Assembly: GCA_019090845.1 (NCBI GenBank)
Contig: JAHRVD010000339.1
Location: 1 to 5,353 of the forward strand
DNA length: 5,353 nucleotides
Origin: Marinosulfonomonas sp.
Lineage (GTDB): Bacteria > Pseudomonadota > Alphaproteobacteria > Rhodobacterales > Rhodobacteraceae
Direction of reading: 5' to 3'
In this document: one piece after another, positions 1 through 5,353 of the stretch
Position numbering within the stretch: position 1 is the stretch's first letter
Layout of the letters: every line of letters starts with the position of its first letter
Program-made: the position numbers and the translations under genes
The notes under the pieces: model-generated
The model's database searches: none
Seen by the model: the letters and a program-made list of their open reading frames with translations, nothing else
Told to the model about the DNA's origin: nothing

Positions 1-923
1 AAGCGCGGCAACAAACGTGAAATAATTCTGGTGTTTTTGAAAAATGCCACAAACCCTGCCGGGCCCAGACGTAAAAACTTGCCCACAAACGGCAAAACCG
101 ATGCTGGTTGTTTGTGATAGCGAGCGGCCAAATAGACATTCAGGCAGTTAGAAGCCTCTGCAAGCGCTTTGGCGCGCGCAACATGGACCGTCGGAAGAGA
201 GTTCACATGACGCTCCAACGGGATGCTCAACTGCGATTCAAAATCCTTCATGTCGCGCGAACCCTGCACTGTCTGGGAATTTTCGTGAATGCGAAACGCC
301 GCCAACTTTTGTGGCGTCCAAGCCACCGGACCGGCCGCCACAAGCTTTAGCCAGAAATCCCAATCTGCAGTGTACCAAAGCTCTTGTGACAGGCCGCCCA
401 GCTTAAGCGCGGTGTCACGGCGAAAAATTGCTGATGGGATTGCTATAGAGTTTTGCACAATCAAAGATAGCAACGCGTCACGACCCTTAATCAGTCGTTC
501 GTGTTTTCCAAACGCCGGACCAAAAGTCCCTGAAAATCGGTTTTCAGAATCCATAAACCAGGCGGGATGCAACCACAGCTGAGCATTGGGATATTTGTCT
601 GCAAGACCAAGCATTACCTCAACACGTCCAGGTAACCAAACATCGTCCTGATGCAGCATTGTGACCAAGGGGGCAGCCGCAGCTTGTAGCCCGATATTCG
701 TATTCTCCATCCAATTCTTGCTATTGGGTGCATCAATTATTCTGATCGGCAACCGTGTGGAAAAGTCTTCGAGCATTGCCCGGGATCCGTCGCTTGAACC
801 TTGGTCAACAGCCAGAATTTCGATCGCCCTATCACCTTGGTCAATCAGGGATTTCAATGTCGAGGCCAAGGTAGCCGCACCGTTGTAAACGGGAATAATA
901 ACACTTAGCACCGGATTGGTCAT
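1..923 (-). CDS. GT2 family glycosyltransferase, 3' end beyond window
   Basis: Reading the minus strand from ATG at 923-921 gives 307 codons with no stop, still open at the left edge, so the C-terminus is missing. The N-terminus is a classic GT-A fold family 2 start: SVIIPVYNG at residues 7-15, then VDQGSSDGS at 39-47, which binds the nucleotide part of a sugar donor. A DxD-like metal/donor site follows as HQDDVW at 91-96, and TADWDFWLKL at 185-194 fits the acceptor/catalytic region of this family. No membrane segment or signal peptide is seen, so it probably acts at the cytoplasmic face. The start overlaps the stop of the upstream membrane-protein gene (ATGA), and a GGAG Shine-Dalgarno lies 5 bases before the ATG (929-932 on the plus strand). 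Known for the family: inverting transfer from an NDP-sugar. Sugar and acceptor cannot be inferred. The Q in place of the usual second D of VDDGS is a tolerated variant. Confidence 0.9.
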   Translation of the reverse strand, partial: MTNPVLSVIIPVYNGAATLASTLKSLIDQGDRAIEILAVDQGSSDGSRAMLEDFSTRLPIRIIDAPNSKNWMENTNIGLQAAAAPLVTMLHQDDVWLPGRVEVMLGLADKYPNAQLWLHPAWFMDSENRFSGTFGPAFGKHERLIKGRDALLSLIVQNSIAIPSAIFRRDTALKLGGLSQELWYTADWDFWLKLVAAGPVAWTPQKLAAFRIHENSQTVQGSRDMKDFESQLSIPLERHVNSLPTVHVARAKALAEASNCLNVYLAARYHKQPASVLPFVGKFLRLGPAGFVAFFKNTRIISRLLPR

Positions 924-1933
924 TTCAGCTCCGCCGCGCTGGTTCTGAAAAGGATCAGGATTGGCGAAATTGCCAAAAATGAGATGGTCAGGATCACACG
1001 CAGCGACAGGGCAACTTCAACAGCTTCCACAGCCCCCAACCCTTGTCCCACAAGCACGCCTGTCCAGGTTAATTCGAGCACGCCCAGACCGCCGGGAATA
1101 AAGGGTAGGCTAATTATCAAAAGAACAAGTGGGTACACCAAGGCCAATGAATGAACGTCAGCATCCGGAACCAATACGGAAATCGCCCCTACATTCAGAA
1201 CGACCATTGAAATATAACGCAGGAAACTAAATCCTAAGAGTTGAAAAAAGACCCTTTTGGGAAATGAAGCAGCCTGATCCAAAGCCATTACAATAATAGC
1301 AGTTACTTTCGCGATCACCTTCGGCAGGTGGCCAGAAGCCCAGTCGCTGAAATGGCAAAGCAGCCGAAATATTGGCGAAATAAGCGATATAACAATCAGC
1401 CCGACCGCCAAGGCTGCAATGCCCGATTCAAGCGGCCCCAACTGCGCAACCAATACCAGTGTAGATGCCAGCCCCATAGCCAGCAAAACGACAACTTCTG
1501 GCACCTGTTCAAAAACTGACGTCCCAACCGCGCGTGCAGTGGAGATTTGATGCGATCGCGCCACCCATGCGCGCACGATAGGTGTTACAACCTGAATAGG
1601 CAGCACATGCCCGGCCAATGCCCCCAGTGTCGTTCCTGCCAGCGCATCGCCCAAAGGCAAAACCTTTCCACCAACGGGAAATTGGCCAAGCACAATCTGC
1701 CATTTCACAGAGGCCATCAATAGTATTGCTACCTGCAGGCTTGCCATCACAACGTAGAACCAAAGTGGTATGGCGACGACAATCGCGCCCAGATCAGCCG
1801 CCGTGAGACCCGAGAAAATGAATAGGGCGACGACAATCGCAAGACCAAACCCGGTCCAAAACAAATAAACGAGCAGATTTCGTCCGCTGGATCCTAAACG
1901 CCGATCGCCTGCGGATACCGTTTTGGGTGTCAT
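920..1933 (-). CDS. LPG-synthase-TM / UPF0104 flippase-like integral membrane protein
   Basis: This 337-residue, strongly hydrophobic protein has about eight predicted membrane segments (near 20-42, 49-75, 95-120, 146-165, 171-192, 232-255, 263-280, 305-330). The family signature PGGLGVLE is at 280-287, and the GHVLP...R...SVFEQVPE stretch at 109-146 matches the conserved region preceding it. The family (PF03706-type) includes the membrane half of MprF/LPG synthases and of archaeal AglD, but here the module stands alone with no aminoacyl-transferase domain, so lysyl-PG synthesis is unlikely. It starts at ATG 1933-1931, inside the stop of the upstream GT2 gene (ATGA overlap), with no convincing Shine-Dalgarno. 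Translation therefore probably depends on coupling. It ends in another ATGA overlap with the downstream GT2. By context it is inferred to translocate or help use a lipid-linked sugar made by the upstream enzyme. The family call is firm; the transport role is a guess. Confidence 0.87.
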   Translation of the reverse strand: MTPKTVSAGDRRLGSSGRNLLVYLFWTGFGLAIVVALFIFSGLTAADLGAIVVAIPLWFYVVMASLQVAILLMASVKWQIVLGQFPVGGKVLPLGDALAGTTLGALAGHVLPIQVVTPIVRAWVARSHQISTARAVGTSVFEQVPEVVVLLAMGLASTLVLVAQLGPLESGIAALAVGLIVISLISPIFRLLCHFSDWASGHLPKVIAKVTAIIVMALDQAASFPKRVFFQLLGFSFLRYISMVVLNVGAISVLVPDADVHSLALVYPLVLLIISLPFIPGGLGVLELTWTGVLVGQGLGAVEAVEVALSLRVILTISFLAISPILILFRTSAAELK

Positions 1934-3132
1934 GACAGGTTAGCGTGGCACAATCGGTTTCCGGCAGCGACAGACAACAAAAAGCCGCCGAAACAAGCCT
2001 GAATTCCGACCACGATCAACGAAAACGCAGCAATCAACCCGCGTATCTGGCTAAGGGCGCCAAAATCAGAACTGGCCCACCCGGCCGCAATGAACATTGC
2101 CCATGTAAGGCCCGCAAAAAGGCCCGCCGTGCCAAGTGCCAGCCATTTTCCAAGTGTGGAATAGGACAATAGTTTTTTCGCCGACGGCGTCATAATGCGA
2201 TAGCCCTCACGGTAACTTAGGACCAGTGCAGCCAGTCCAAGAATAATTGTCTGCATAGATATTATCATGGCAGAGCTTGCAACAACGGCCCAGTGATCGC
2301 CAATTCCAAAATTTCCAATTCGAACCATCTCGCTGTCGGGGTTTGCCACCAGAACTGAGAAAATGAACAGACCAACTCCCGCAAGAATGGCCGAGGGCGC
2401 CACGAAAAGCCACATTGGGCTTAGCATGAGCATATAGAACAAATGCCGCAAACCATCACGAACCGGATTCAGATGCGGCGGACGACCACGTTCATCGGGC
2501 GATAGCGTCACCGGAACTTCGGCGATCTTGAGTTTCAAAAGCGCGGATTTCAAAACCATTTCAGATGCGAATTCCATCCCATCCGAGGTCAGGCGCAATT
2601 TTTGCAACCCTTCGGATGTAATCGCGCGAATACCACAATGGCTATCACTGATTTGTGTTTTGAACAACAAACGCAGCATCGTCGACAAGGCCGGGTTCCC
2701 GATATAGCGGTTTTTCCACGGCATAGCGCCCGGCTTAATTTCACCTTTGAAACGGGAACCCATGCAAAGATCAGCGCCGTCCATCAGTTTTTTGATCATC
2801 GGGACTGCTTCGACAAAATTGTATGAACAGTCACTGTCACCCATAATCAGATATTGACCGTTAGCGGCGCGGAATCCGGCCCTTAAGGCCGCCCCGTAAC
2901 CACGTTCTGAAACGCTGACCACGATCGCGCCTGCCTCGGATGCAATTATTTGGCTACCATCATCACTGCCGTTGTCTGCAACAATTATCTCACCGGTCAG
3001 GTCATATTCATTCTTTAATATCTGGATTGCTTCTTTAGCCATTTCGATACAAGGACCAATAGTGGCCGCTTCGTTCAGACAGGGCATCACGATGGACACA
3101 GAAACCGATTTGATGTTTCCAAAATCTTTCAT
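1930..3132 (-). CDS. Membrane-anchored GT2, polyprenyl-phosphate hexose synthase-like
   Basis: The N-terminal ~230 residues are a GT2 domain of the dolichyl/polyprenyl-phosphate mannose (glucose) synthase type. Key motifs are VSIVMPCLNEAATIG at 12-26, ADNGSDDGS at 52-60, RGYGAALRAG at 77-86, the metal-binding DSD at 99-101, GSRFKG at 125-130 and DSHCGIRA at 163-170. The C-terminal part holds about four membrane helices (near 239-262, 283-307, 330-351, 365-390). The family moves a hexose from an NDP-sugar to a polyprenyl phosphate at the inner membrane. I chose ATG 3132-3130 (400 residues), which has a purine-rich GAGAG about 4 bases before it. An in-frame GTG at 3144-3142 would add four residues but has no ribosome-binding site. 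It is the first gene of the three-gene minus-strand cassette, and its stop overlaps the flippase-like gene. The sugar (Man, Glc or GlcNAc-like) cannot be told from sequence. Confidence 0.9.
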   Translation of the reverse strand: MKDFGNIKSVSVSIVMPCLNEAATIGPCIEMAKEAIQILKNEYDLTGEIIVADNGSDDGSQIIASEAGAIVVSVSERGYGAALRAGFRAANGQYLIMGDSDCSYNFVEAVPMIKKLMDGADLCMGSRFKGEIKPGAMPWKNRYIGNPALSTMLRLLFKTQISDSHCGIRAITSEGLQKLRLTSDGMEFASEMVLKSALLKLKIAEVPVTLSPDERGRPPHLNPVRDGLRHLFYMLMLSPMWLFVAPSAILAGVGLFIFSVLVANPDSEMVRIGNFGIGDHWAVVASSAMIISMQTIILGLAALVLSYREGYRIMTPSAKKLLSYSTLGKWLALGTAGLFAGLTWAMFIAAGWASSDFGALSQIRGLIAAFSLIVVGIQACFGGFLLSVAAGNRLCHANLS

Positions 3133-3316
3133 TTCCACTCTCACGAATACTATTGTTGCAAGATTAAGAAGTAATACCCTGTGTTATGGGTCATTTTTTG
3201 GGCATTCATATGACGTGACCGGTATTCTTTTGGGCCGGCCAACTGGCGGGTTGCAATTGCAAATTTAGTCGTGGGTTTTGTGAGGTCTGTCGCCCCAACA
3301 GGGCAGATCATCACGG
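3133..3316. other. Intergenic region upstream of the glycan cassette
   Basis: These ~180 bases separate the start of the minus-strand cassette from the first recognisable codons of the broken sulfotransferase gene. They must contain the promoter of the cassette, but I could not find a -35/-10 pair with acceptable match and spacing on either strand. The visible structure is a 12-bp palindrome (listed separately), a further TTGCAA half-site at 3156-3161 and a GGCCGGCC palindrome at 3234-3241. No small gene with good start signals was recognised. Confidence 0.5.
3251..3262. promoter_or_regulatory. 12-bp perfect palindrome, candidate operator
   Basis: TTGCAATTGCAA is identical to its own reverse complement. 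It lies about 120 bases upstream of the cassette's ATG, and a single half-site (TTGCAA) recurs at 3156-3161, only about 24 bases before that ATG. Two-fold symmetry and position suit a dimeric transcription factor, but no specific regulator is recognised, and an AT-rich 12-mer of this kind can arise by chance. Confidence 0.25.
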
Positions 3317-4021
3317 AAATTAACCTATATCCAGATTTACGGAGAACGAAACAGCGGCACGAAATACCTTACCCAGTTGATTTCGCAGAACGCACGCGAT
3401 TCCAATAGTGTGCTTGGCGCCTACGCCTCGAAAAAGGACCCGATCAATCGTGCCAAACTGATCGGATCAAAGCATTATTACACGCGCCCCGAAAAGCTTG
3501 CCAGGCATCAGGACAAGACGCTTTTCCTAGTGATCTACAAAAACCCTTACACATGGATCAGATCCATGTTTGCAAAGCCGTATCATTTTCACGACAGGTT
3601 TGAGGGAAAGACGATCACAGACCTGCCATAAATCAATTTGGCCGGGCTCGACATTCACGGCCGCGAAATCCCTGATACTCACCCTGATACCGGCGAACGC
3701 ATCACTCTGTTCGAACTTAGGAAATTCAAGATCCAGCGGTGGGAAAACCTAGTGAAGTTGGTCGGCAATGTCGCTTACGTAAACTACCAAGACCTACTTC
3801 TTTCTTCGATCAAGATCATCCAACGTATCGTAGACGAATTCGGGAGCTGGTTTGACGACACCAAAGTGCCGGAGCATGTGCCAGACAAAAAATACGTCAG
3901 GAAGTGCATAACACCCGAGCCGTTTAGCGATAACGAACTGACGGTCATGAATTCCAACATCGACTGGTCAGTGGAGGCACTCGCCGGGTACGAGAGGAAC
4001 AATTTTTTCGTTCCGGAATGA
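3317..4021 (+). pseudogene. Sulfotransferase-like gene, start lost and interrupted by TAA
   Basis: One reading frame runs from about 3317 to TGA at 4019-4021 with a single internal stop, TAA at 3629-3631; both parts are in the same frame. The first part has IQIYGERNSGTKYL (from 3329), a P-loop that in sulfotransferases holds the 5'-phosphosulfate of PAPS. It also has LVIYKNPYTWIRSM (around 3527-3570), matching the 3'-phosphate-binding KxPxxWxxS element. The second part (INLAGLDIHG...WENLV...VAYVNYQDLL...NNFFVPE) is the expected C-terminal half, and the total of about 234 codons is near full length for such small sulfotransferases. No ATG, GTG or TTG precedes the P-loop back to the in-frame stop at 3281; the first TTG (3377) lies after it. 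Start loss plus nonsense mutation indicates a recent pseudogene. Its ancestral substrate may have been a sugar polymer or lipid, judging only from the neighbouring glycosyltransferases. Confidence 0.8.
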
Positions 4022-4175
4022 GCTAGGCGACGACTGAGAGACGTGTTGTCAATTGCGGCCGCCCGCCGTTTCGGTCATTCGGCAGCAAGAATCGGTTTTG
4101 TCGGCTATGAGCTTAGTGCGGACGCCTCATTAGTTGGATACCCTTCCTGTCGGAGGAATTGAGCCCAATTTTGAT
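4022..4175. other. Non-coding spacer between pseudogene and IS end
   Basis: About 154 bases hold no frame with gene-like features. There is a GC-rich patch (GCGGCCGCCCGCC, near 4057-4069) and no terminator-like hairpin followed by a T-run. It is probably flanking DNA into which the insertion sequence landed, possibly with degraded coding remnants that I cannot assign. Confidence 0.4.
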
Positions 4176-4393
4176 TGAATAGCCCCTAGTTTTCTAGACA
4201 CCAGCTTTGTTCATTGTCTTCTGTTCTGTTTCATAGTCAATTGGCGACAGCATGCCGTTGATCGTGTGCTTGCGGTTTGGGTTGTAGAACATCTCGATGT
4301 AATCGAACACATCCTGCCTTGCGGCGATGCGTGTGGTGTATGTCCATCGCCTGATCCGCTCCCGTTTCAATAGGTGGAAGAAGCTTTCCGCTA
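4176..4393 (-). mobile_element. IS3-family insertion sequence remnant, right end only
   Basis: On the minus strand the transposase stop (TAG, 4196-4194) is followed by AAAACTAGGGGCTATTCA, ending in CA at 4177-4176. This is the layout of IS3-family right ends: the orfB stop lies within or next to the terminal repeat, whose element boundary is TG...CA. Only about 218 bases remain. The left end, orfA, the frameshift region and most of orfB are absent, and the homology stops near 4390-4393 where integrase sequence begins on the other strand. The matching left terminal repeat is not in the window, so the exact boundary and any target duplication cannot be verified. Confidence 0.65.
4194..4393 (-). 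pseudogene. IS3-family OrfB transposase, C-terminal fragment
   Basis: About 66 codons of the C-terminal end of the rve-type integrase core are visible. AESFFHLLKRERIRR carries the last acid of the DD(35)E triad (the E of AESFF) with the conserved K seven residues later. VFDYIEMFYNPNRKH and LSPIDYE follow, typical of IS3-group OrfB ends. The two catalytic aspartates, the helix-turn-helix region and OrfA are missing, so it cannot transpose. The frame stays open upstream to about 4628, but the sequence there is the antisense of the integrase gene and not transposase, so that part is a chance extension. It cannot be expressed as a normal transposase, since no start or upstream signals remain. Confidence 0.85.
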
Positions 4394-4872
4394 TCAGGTC
4401 GGCGGAGGGCGCGGCGCTGCGATCCGGGAGCCTAAAATTGATGACCTCGGTCAGATTACTCCAGATCAAGCAAGGCAAATCGCAGCTGACTGGTCTGCCG
4501 AAGTCCGCCGAAGTCCGCCGAAGTCCGCCAAGGCGGAGGTCCGGGCGGCAAACGGCAAAGACACCGCGAGGCCCCCCCGGATGAACGACTTGTTCGACCG
4601 TTATCTTGACGACCACGCTAGGCTCCACAAAAAGCCGTCCACCGTAGAACAGGATGAAGTGCTTTTGAGAAAGTATCTACGCCCGTACTTTGAATCAAGG
4701 AGGGTTGGCGAGGTCGTTCGCGCAGATTTTGTTAACTGGCATCTTAGTCTCGCCCAGATTCCCGACCGTGCCAATCGAGGGATTGCGCTGCTTTCCAAAG
4801 CATTCAATCTCGCCGAAGCATGGGGCTGGCGCGATGCTGCGTGGGACCGGTCCGGTCAACGCCAGAAAAGGG
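4386..4872 (+). pseudogene. Tyrosine recombinase/phage integrase, N-terminal fragment
   Basis: The plus-strand frame from about 4386 reads RYQVGGGRGAAIREPK, then ITPDQARQIAADW, the end of an arm-type DNA-binding domain as in P4-like and prophage integrases. MNDLFDRYLDDHARLHKKPS, LRKYLRPYFESRRVGEV and LLSKAFNLAEAWGWR (about 4580-4833) form the SAM-like core-binding domain. The catalytic domain with its R...HxxR...Y residues is absent, so it is inactive. The 5' end is cut by the IS3 remnant, and no authentic start codon remains; GTG at 4374 lies in IS sequence. After WGWR the frame loses similarity, but the next frame reads GTGPVNARKG up to TAA at 4873-4875. That resembles the GTNPV..V.K stretch normally following, suggesting a one-base shift near 4832-4844. 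A 10-bp tandem repeat inserts about 12 residues between the two domains. Confidence 0.8.
4501..4530 (+). repeat. 10-bp tandem repeat, three copies, inside integrase fragment
   Basis: AAGTCCGCCG occurs twice, followed by AAGTCCGCCA; a partial GCCG precedes it. The last copy begins an inverted repeat TCCGCC-AA-GGCGGA at 4524-4537. Because the unit is 10 bases, any gain or loss of one copy shifts the reading frame, yet the integrase frame is the same before and after the present array. The array appears as an extra RRSPPKSAKAEV segment flanked by two AEVR motifs, in keeping with local slippage or duplication. Confidence 0.85.
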
Positions 4873-4881
4873 TAACAAATA

Positions 4882-5280
4882 ATGTCAGACGCACTGGCTC
4901 AGGCCACCGCACTTCGCAACGCATTCGATCAAATTGAAGAGGCCTATGAATTCATACTGGCCGATGCTGCCCAGGGCCGCAAACAAGAAACAGAGGAAGG
5001 TGGCGGTGAAAGCCAGATCCGACAGTATGTAAAACGATTTTTGAGCGCCCTAGGAGAGGTTCAAAAGGCGCTTTCGGACGGTCTCGGAGGGGCGGATGGC
5101 GCGAAATTTTGTGAGCGCTTTCAGGCGGATATTGAGACGGTATGTTCCATCCTGAGTCTGCCAATCGGGCGCCCGTCAATTTCCTCGGACATGATCGACA
5201 ACACGAACGGATTGATCACCATGCGGGCGTTGTTGACTGACATCCTCTTTGTCGACACAGCAATTCTGCCGCATCGCTGA
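4882..5280 (+). CDS. Conserved-looking small protein of unknown function
   Basis: ATG at 4882 opens a 132-residue frame ending TGA at 5278-5280. The protein is predicted to be mainly alpha-helical and soluble: no signal peptide, no membrane segment, heptad-like helices around 5-28 and 45-68, and a low-complexity acidic/Gly stretch (QETEEGGGES) at 35-44. The C-terminal part (ISSDMIDNTNGLITMRALLTDILFVD, about 99-124) looks like a conserved helical core. I do not recognise a named family. The overall pattern recalls short hypothetical proteins of Rhodobacterales, but that is an impression. A Shine-Dalgarno-like AAAAGGG ends 9 bases before the ATG and lies inside integrase-derived sequence. The frame has no lesion, so it is probably functional. 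Only weak hairpin potential is seen after the stop. Confidence 0.7.
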   Translation: MSDALAQATALRNAFDQIEEAYEFILADAAQGRKQETEEGGGESQIRQYVKRFLSALGEVQKALSDGLGGADGAKFCERFQADIETVCSILSLPIGRPSISSDMIDNTNGLITMRALLTDILFVDTAILPHR

Positions 5281-5353
5281 AGCAACAGTTTTTTGCGTAA
5301 CCAAAGTATTTGTCCGCTGTCAGAGTTTTTGATTCCAGTGGCGGCTTAAGCCA

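Noticed and set aside
108..888. Plus-strand open frames in the left 900 bases
   Set aside because: The minus strand is fully open for 307 codons with GT2 motifs; the plus-strand frames are short, overlap it and have no recognisable features.
3140..3190. Minus-strand promoter TTACTT-16-TAGTAT upstream of the cassette
   Set aside because: It has only two of six -35 and four of six -10 matches and would leave almost no leader before the ATG.
3271..3412. Alternative plus-strand frame from GTG 3271 as a lost start of the sulfotransferase
   Set aside because: It is in another frame and would need a frameshift just before the P-loop; nothing in its residues resembles the N-terminus of the family.
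3629..3631. Stop codon recoding (selenocysteine or pyrrolysine) in the sulfotransferase frame
   Set aside because: The codon is TAA, not TGA or TAG, no recoding hairpin is seen, and the gene also lacks a start; a nonsense mutation is simpler.
4394..4628. Extension of the minus-strand transposase frame to a start near 4628
   Set aside because: The extra residues are rich in Pro, Arg and Gly, match no transposase, and are antisense to the clearly recognisable integrase sequence.
5314..5341. Possible terminator hairpin after the small gene (CCGCTG/CAGTGG)
   Set aside because: The six-pair stem contains a G-T wobble, has a 16-base loop and is not followed by a T-run.

Overview
The window looks like an accessory chromosomal segment of an alphaproteobacterium, probably a marine Rhodobacterales/Roseobacter-type organism. 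This is an inference from overall protein style, moderate GC content and the kind of insertion-sequence and integrase debris present; no marker gene fixes the taxon. No rRNA, tRNA or CRISPR array was seen.

Left half (1-3132, minus strand): a tight three-gene envelope-glycan cassette read right to left. It contains a membrane-anchored polyprenyl-phosphate hexosyltransferase-like GT2 protein (1930-3132), a polytopic membrane protein of the LPG-synthase-TM/flippase-like (UPF0104) family (920-1933), and a second, soluble-looking GT2 glycosyltransferase (923 to beyond the left edge). Both gene junctions are 4-base ATGA overlaps, so the three are very likely co-transcribed and translationally coupled. 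A plausible division of labour is making a lipid-linked sugar, moving or using it in the membrane, and transferring sugar to an acceptor. The exact sugar and product cannot be read from the sequence.

Middle (3133-4175): a non-coding stretch of about 180 bases carries a 12-bp perfect palindrome. It is followed on the plus strand by a sulfotransferase-like gene that is broken. The frame has no usual start codon ahead of its PAPS-binding P-loop and is cut by an in-frame TAA at 3629-3631, while the rest of the frame is well preserved to 4021.

Right part (4176-5353): mobile-element debris. A 3' remnant of an IS3-family OrfB transposase with its putative terminal repeat (minus strand, 4176-4393) is joined almost base to base to the N-terminal half of a tyrosine recombinase (plus strand, about 4386-4872). 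The recombinase lacks its catalytic domain, contains a 10-bp tandem repeat and seems frameshifted near its end. Nine bases after its last traceable codon starts an intact small gene of unknown function (4882-5280). The right half therefore records at least one insertion plus deletion next to a glycan-modification locus. No complete undescribed system is evident; the most interesting points are the coupled glycan cassette, the decaying sulfotransferase and the IS/integrase junction.
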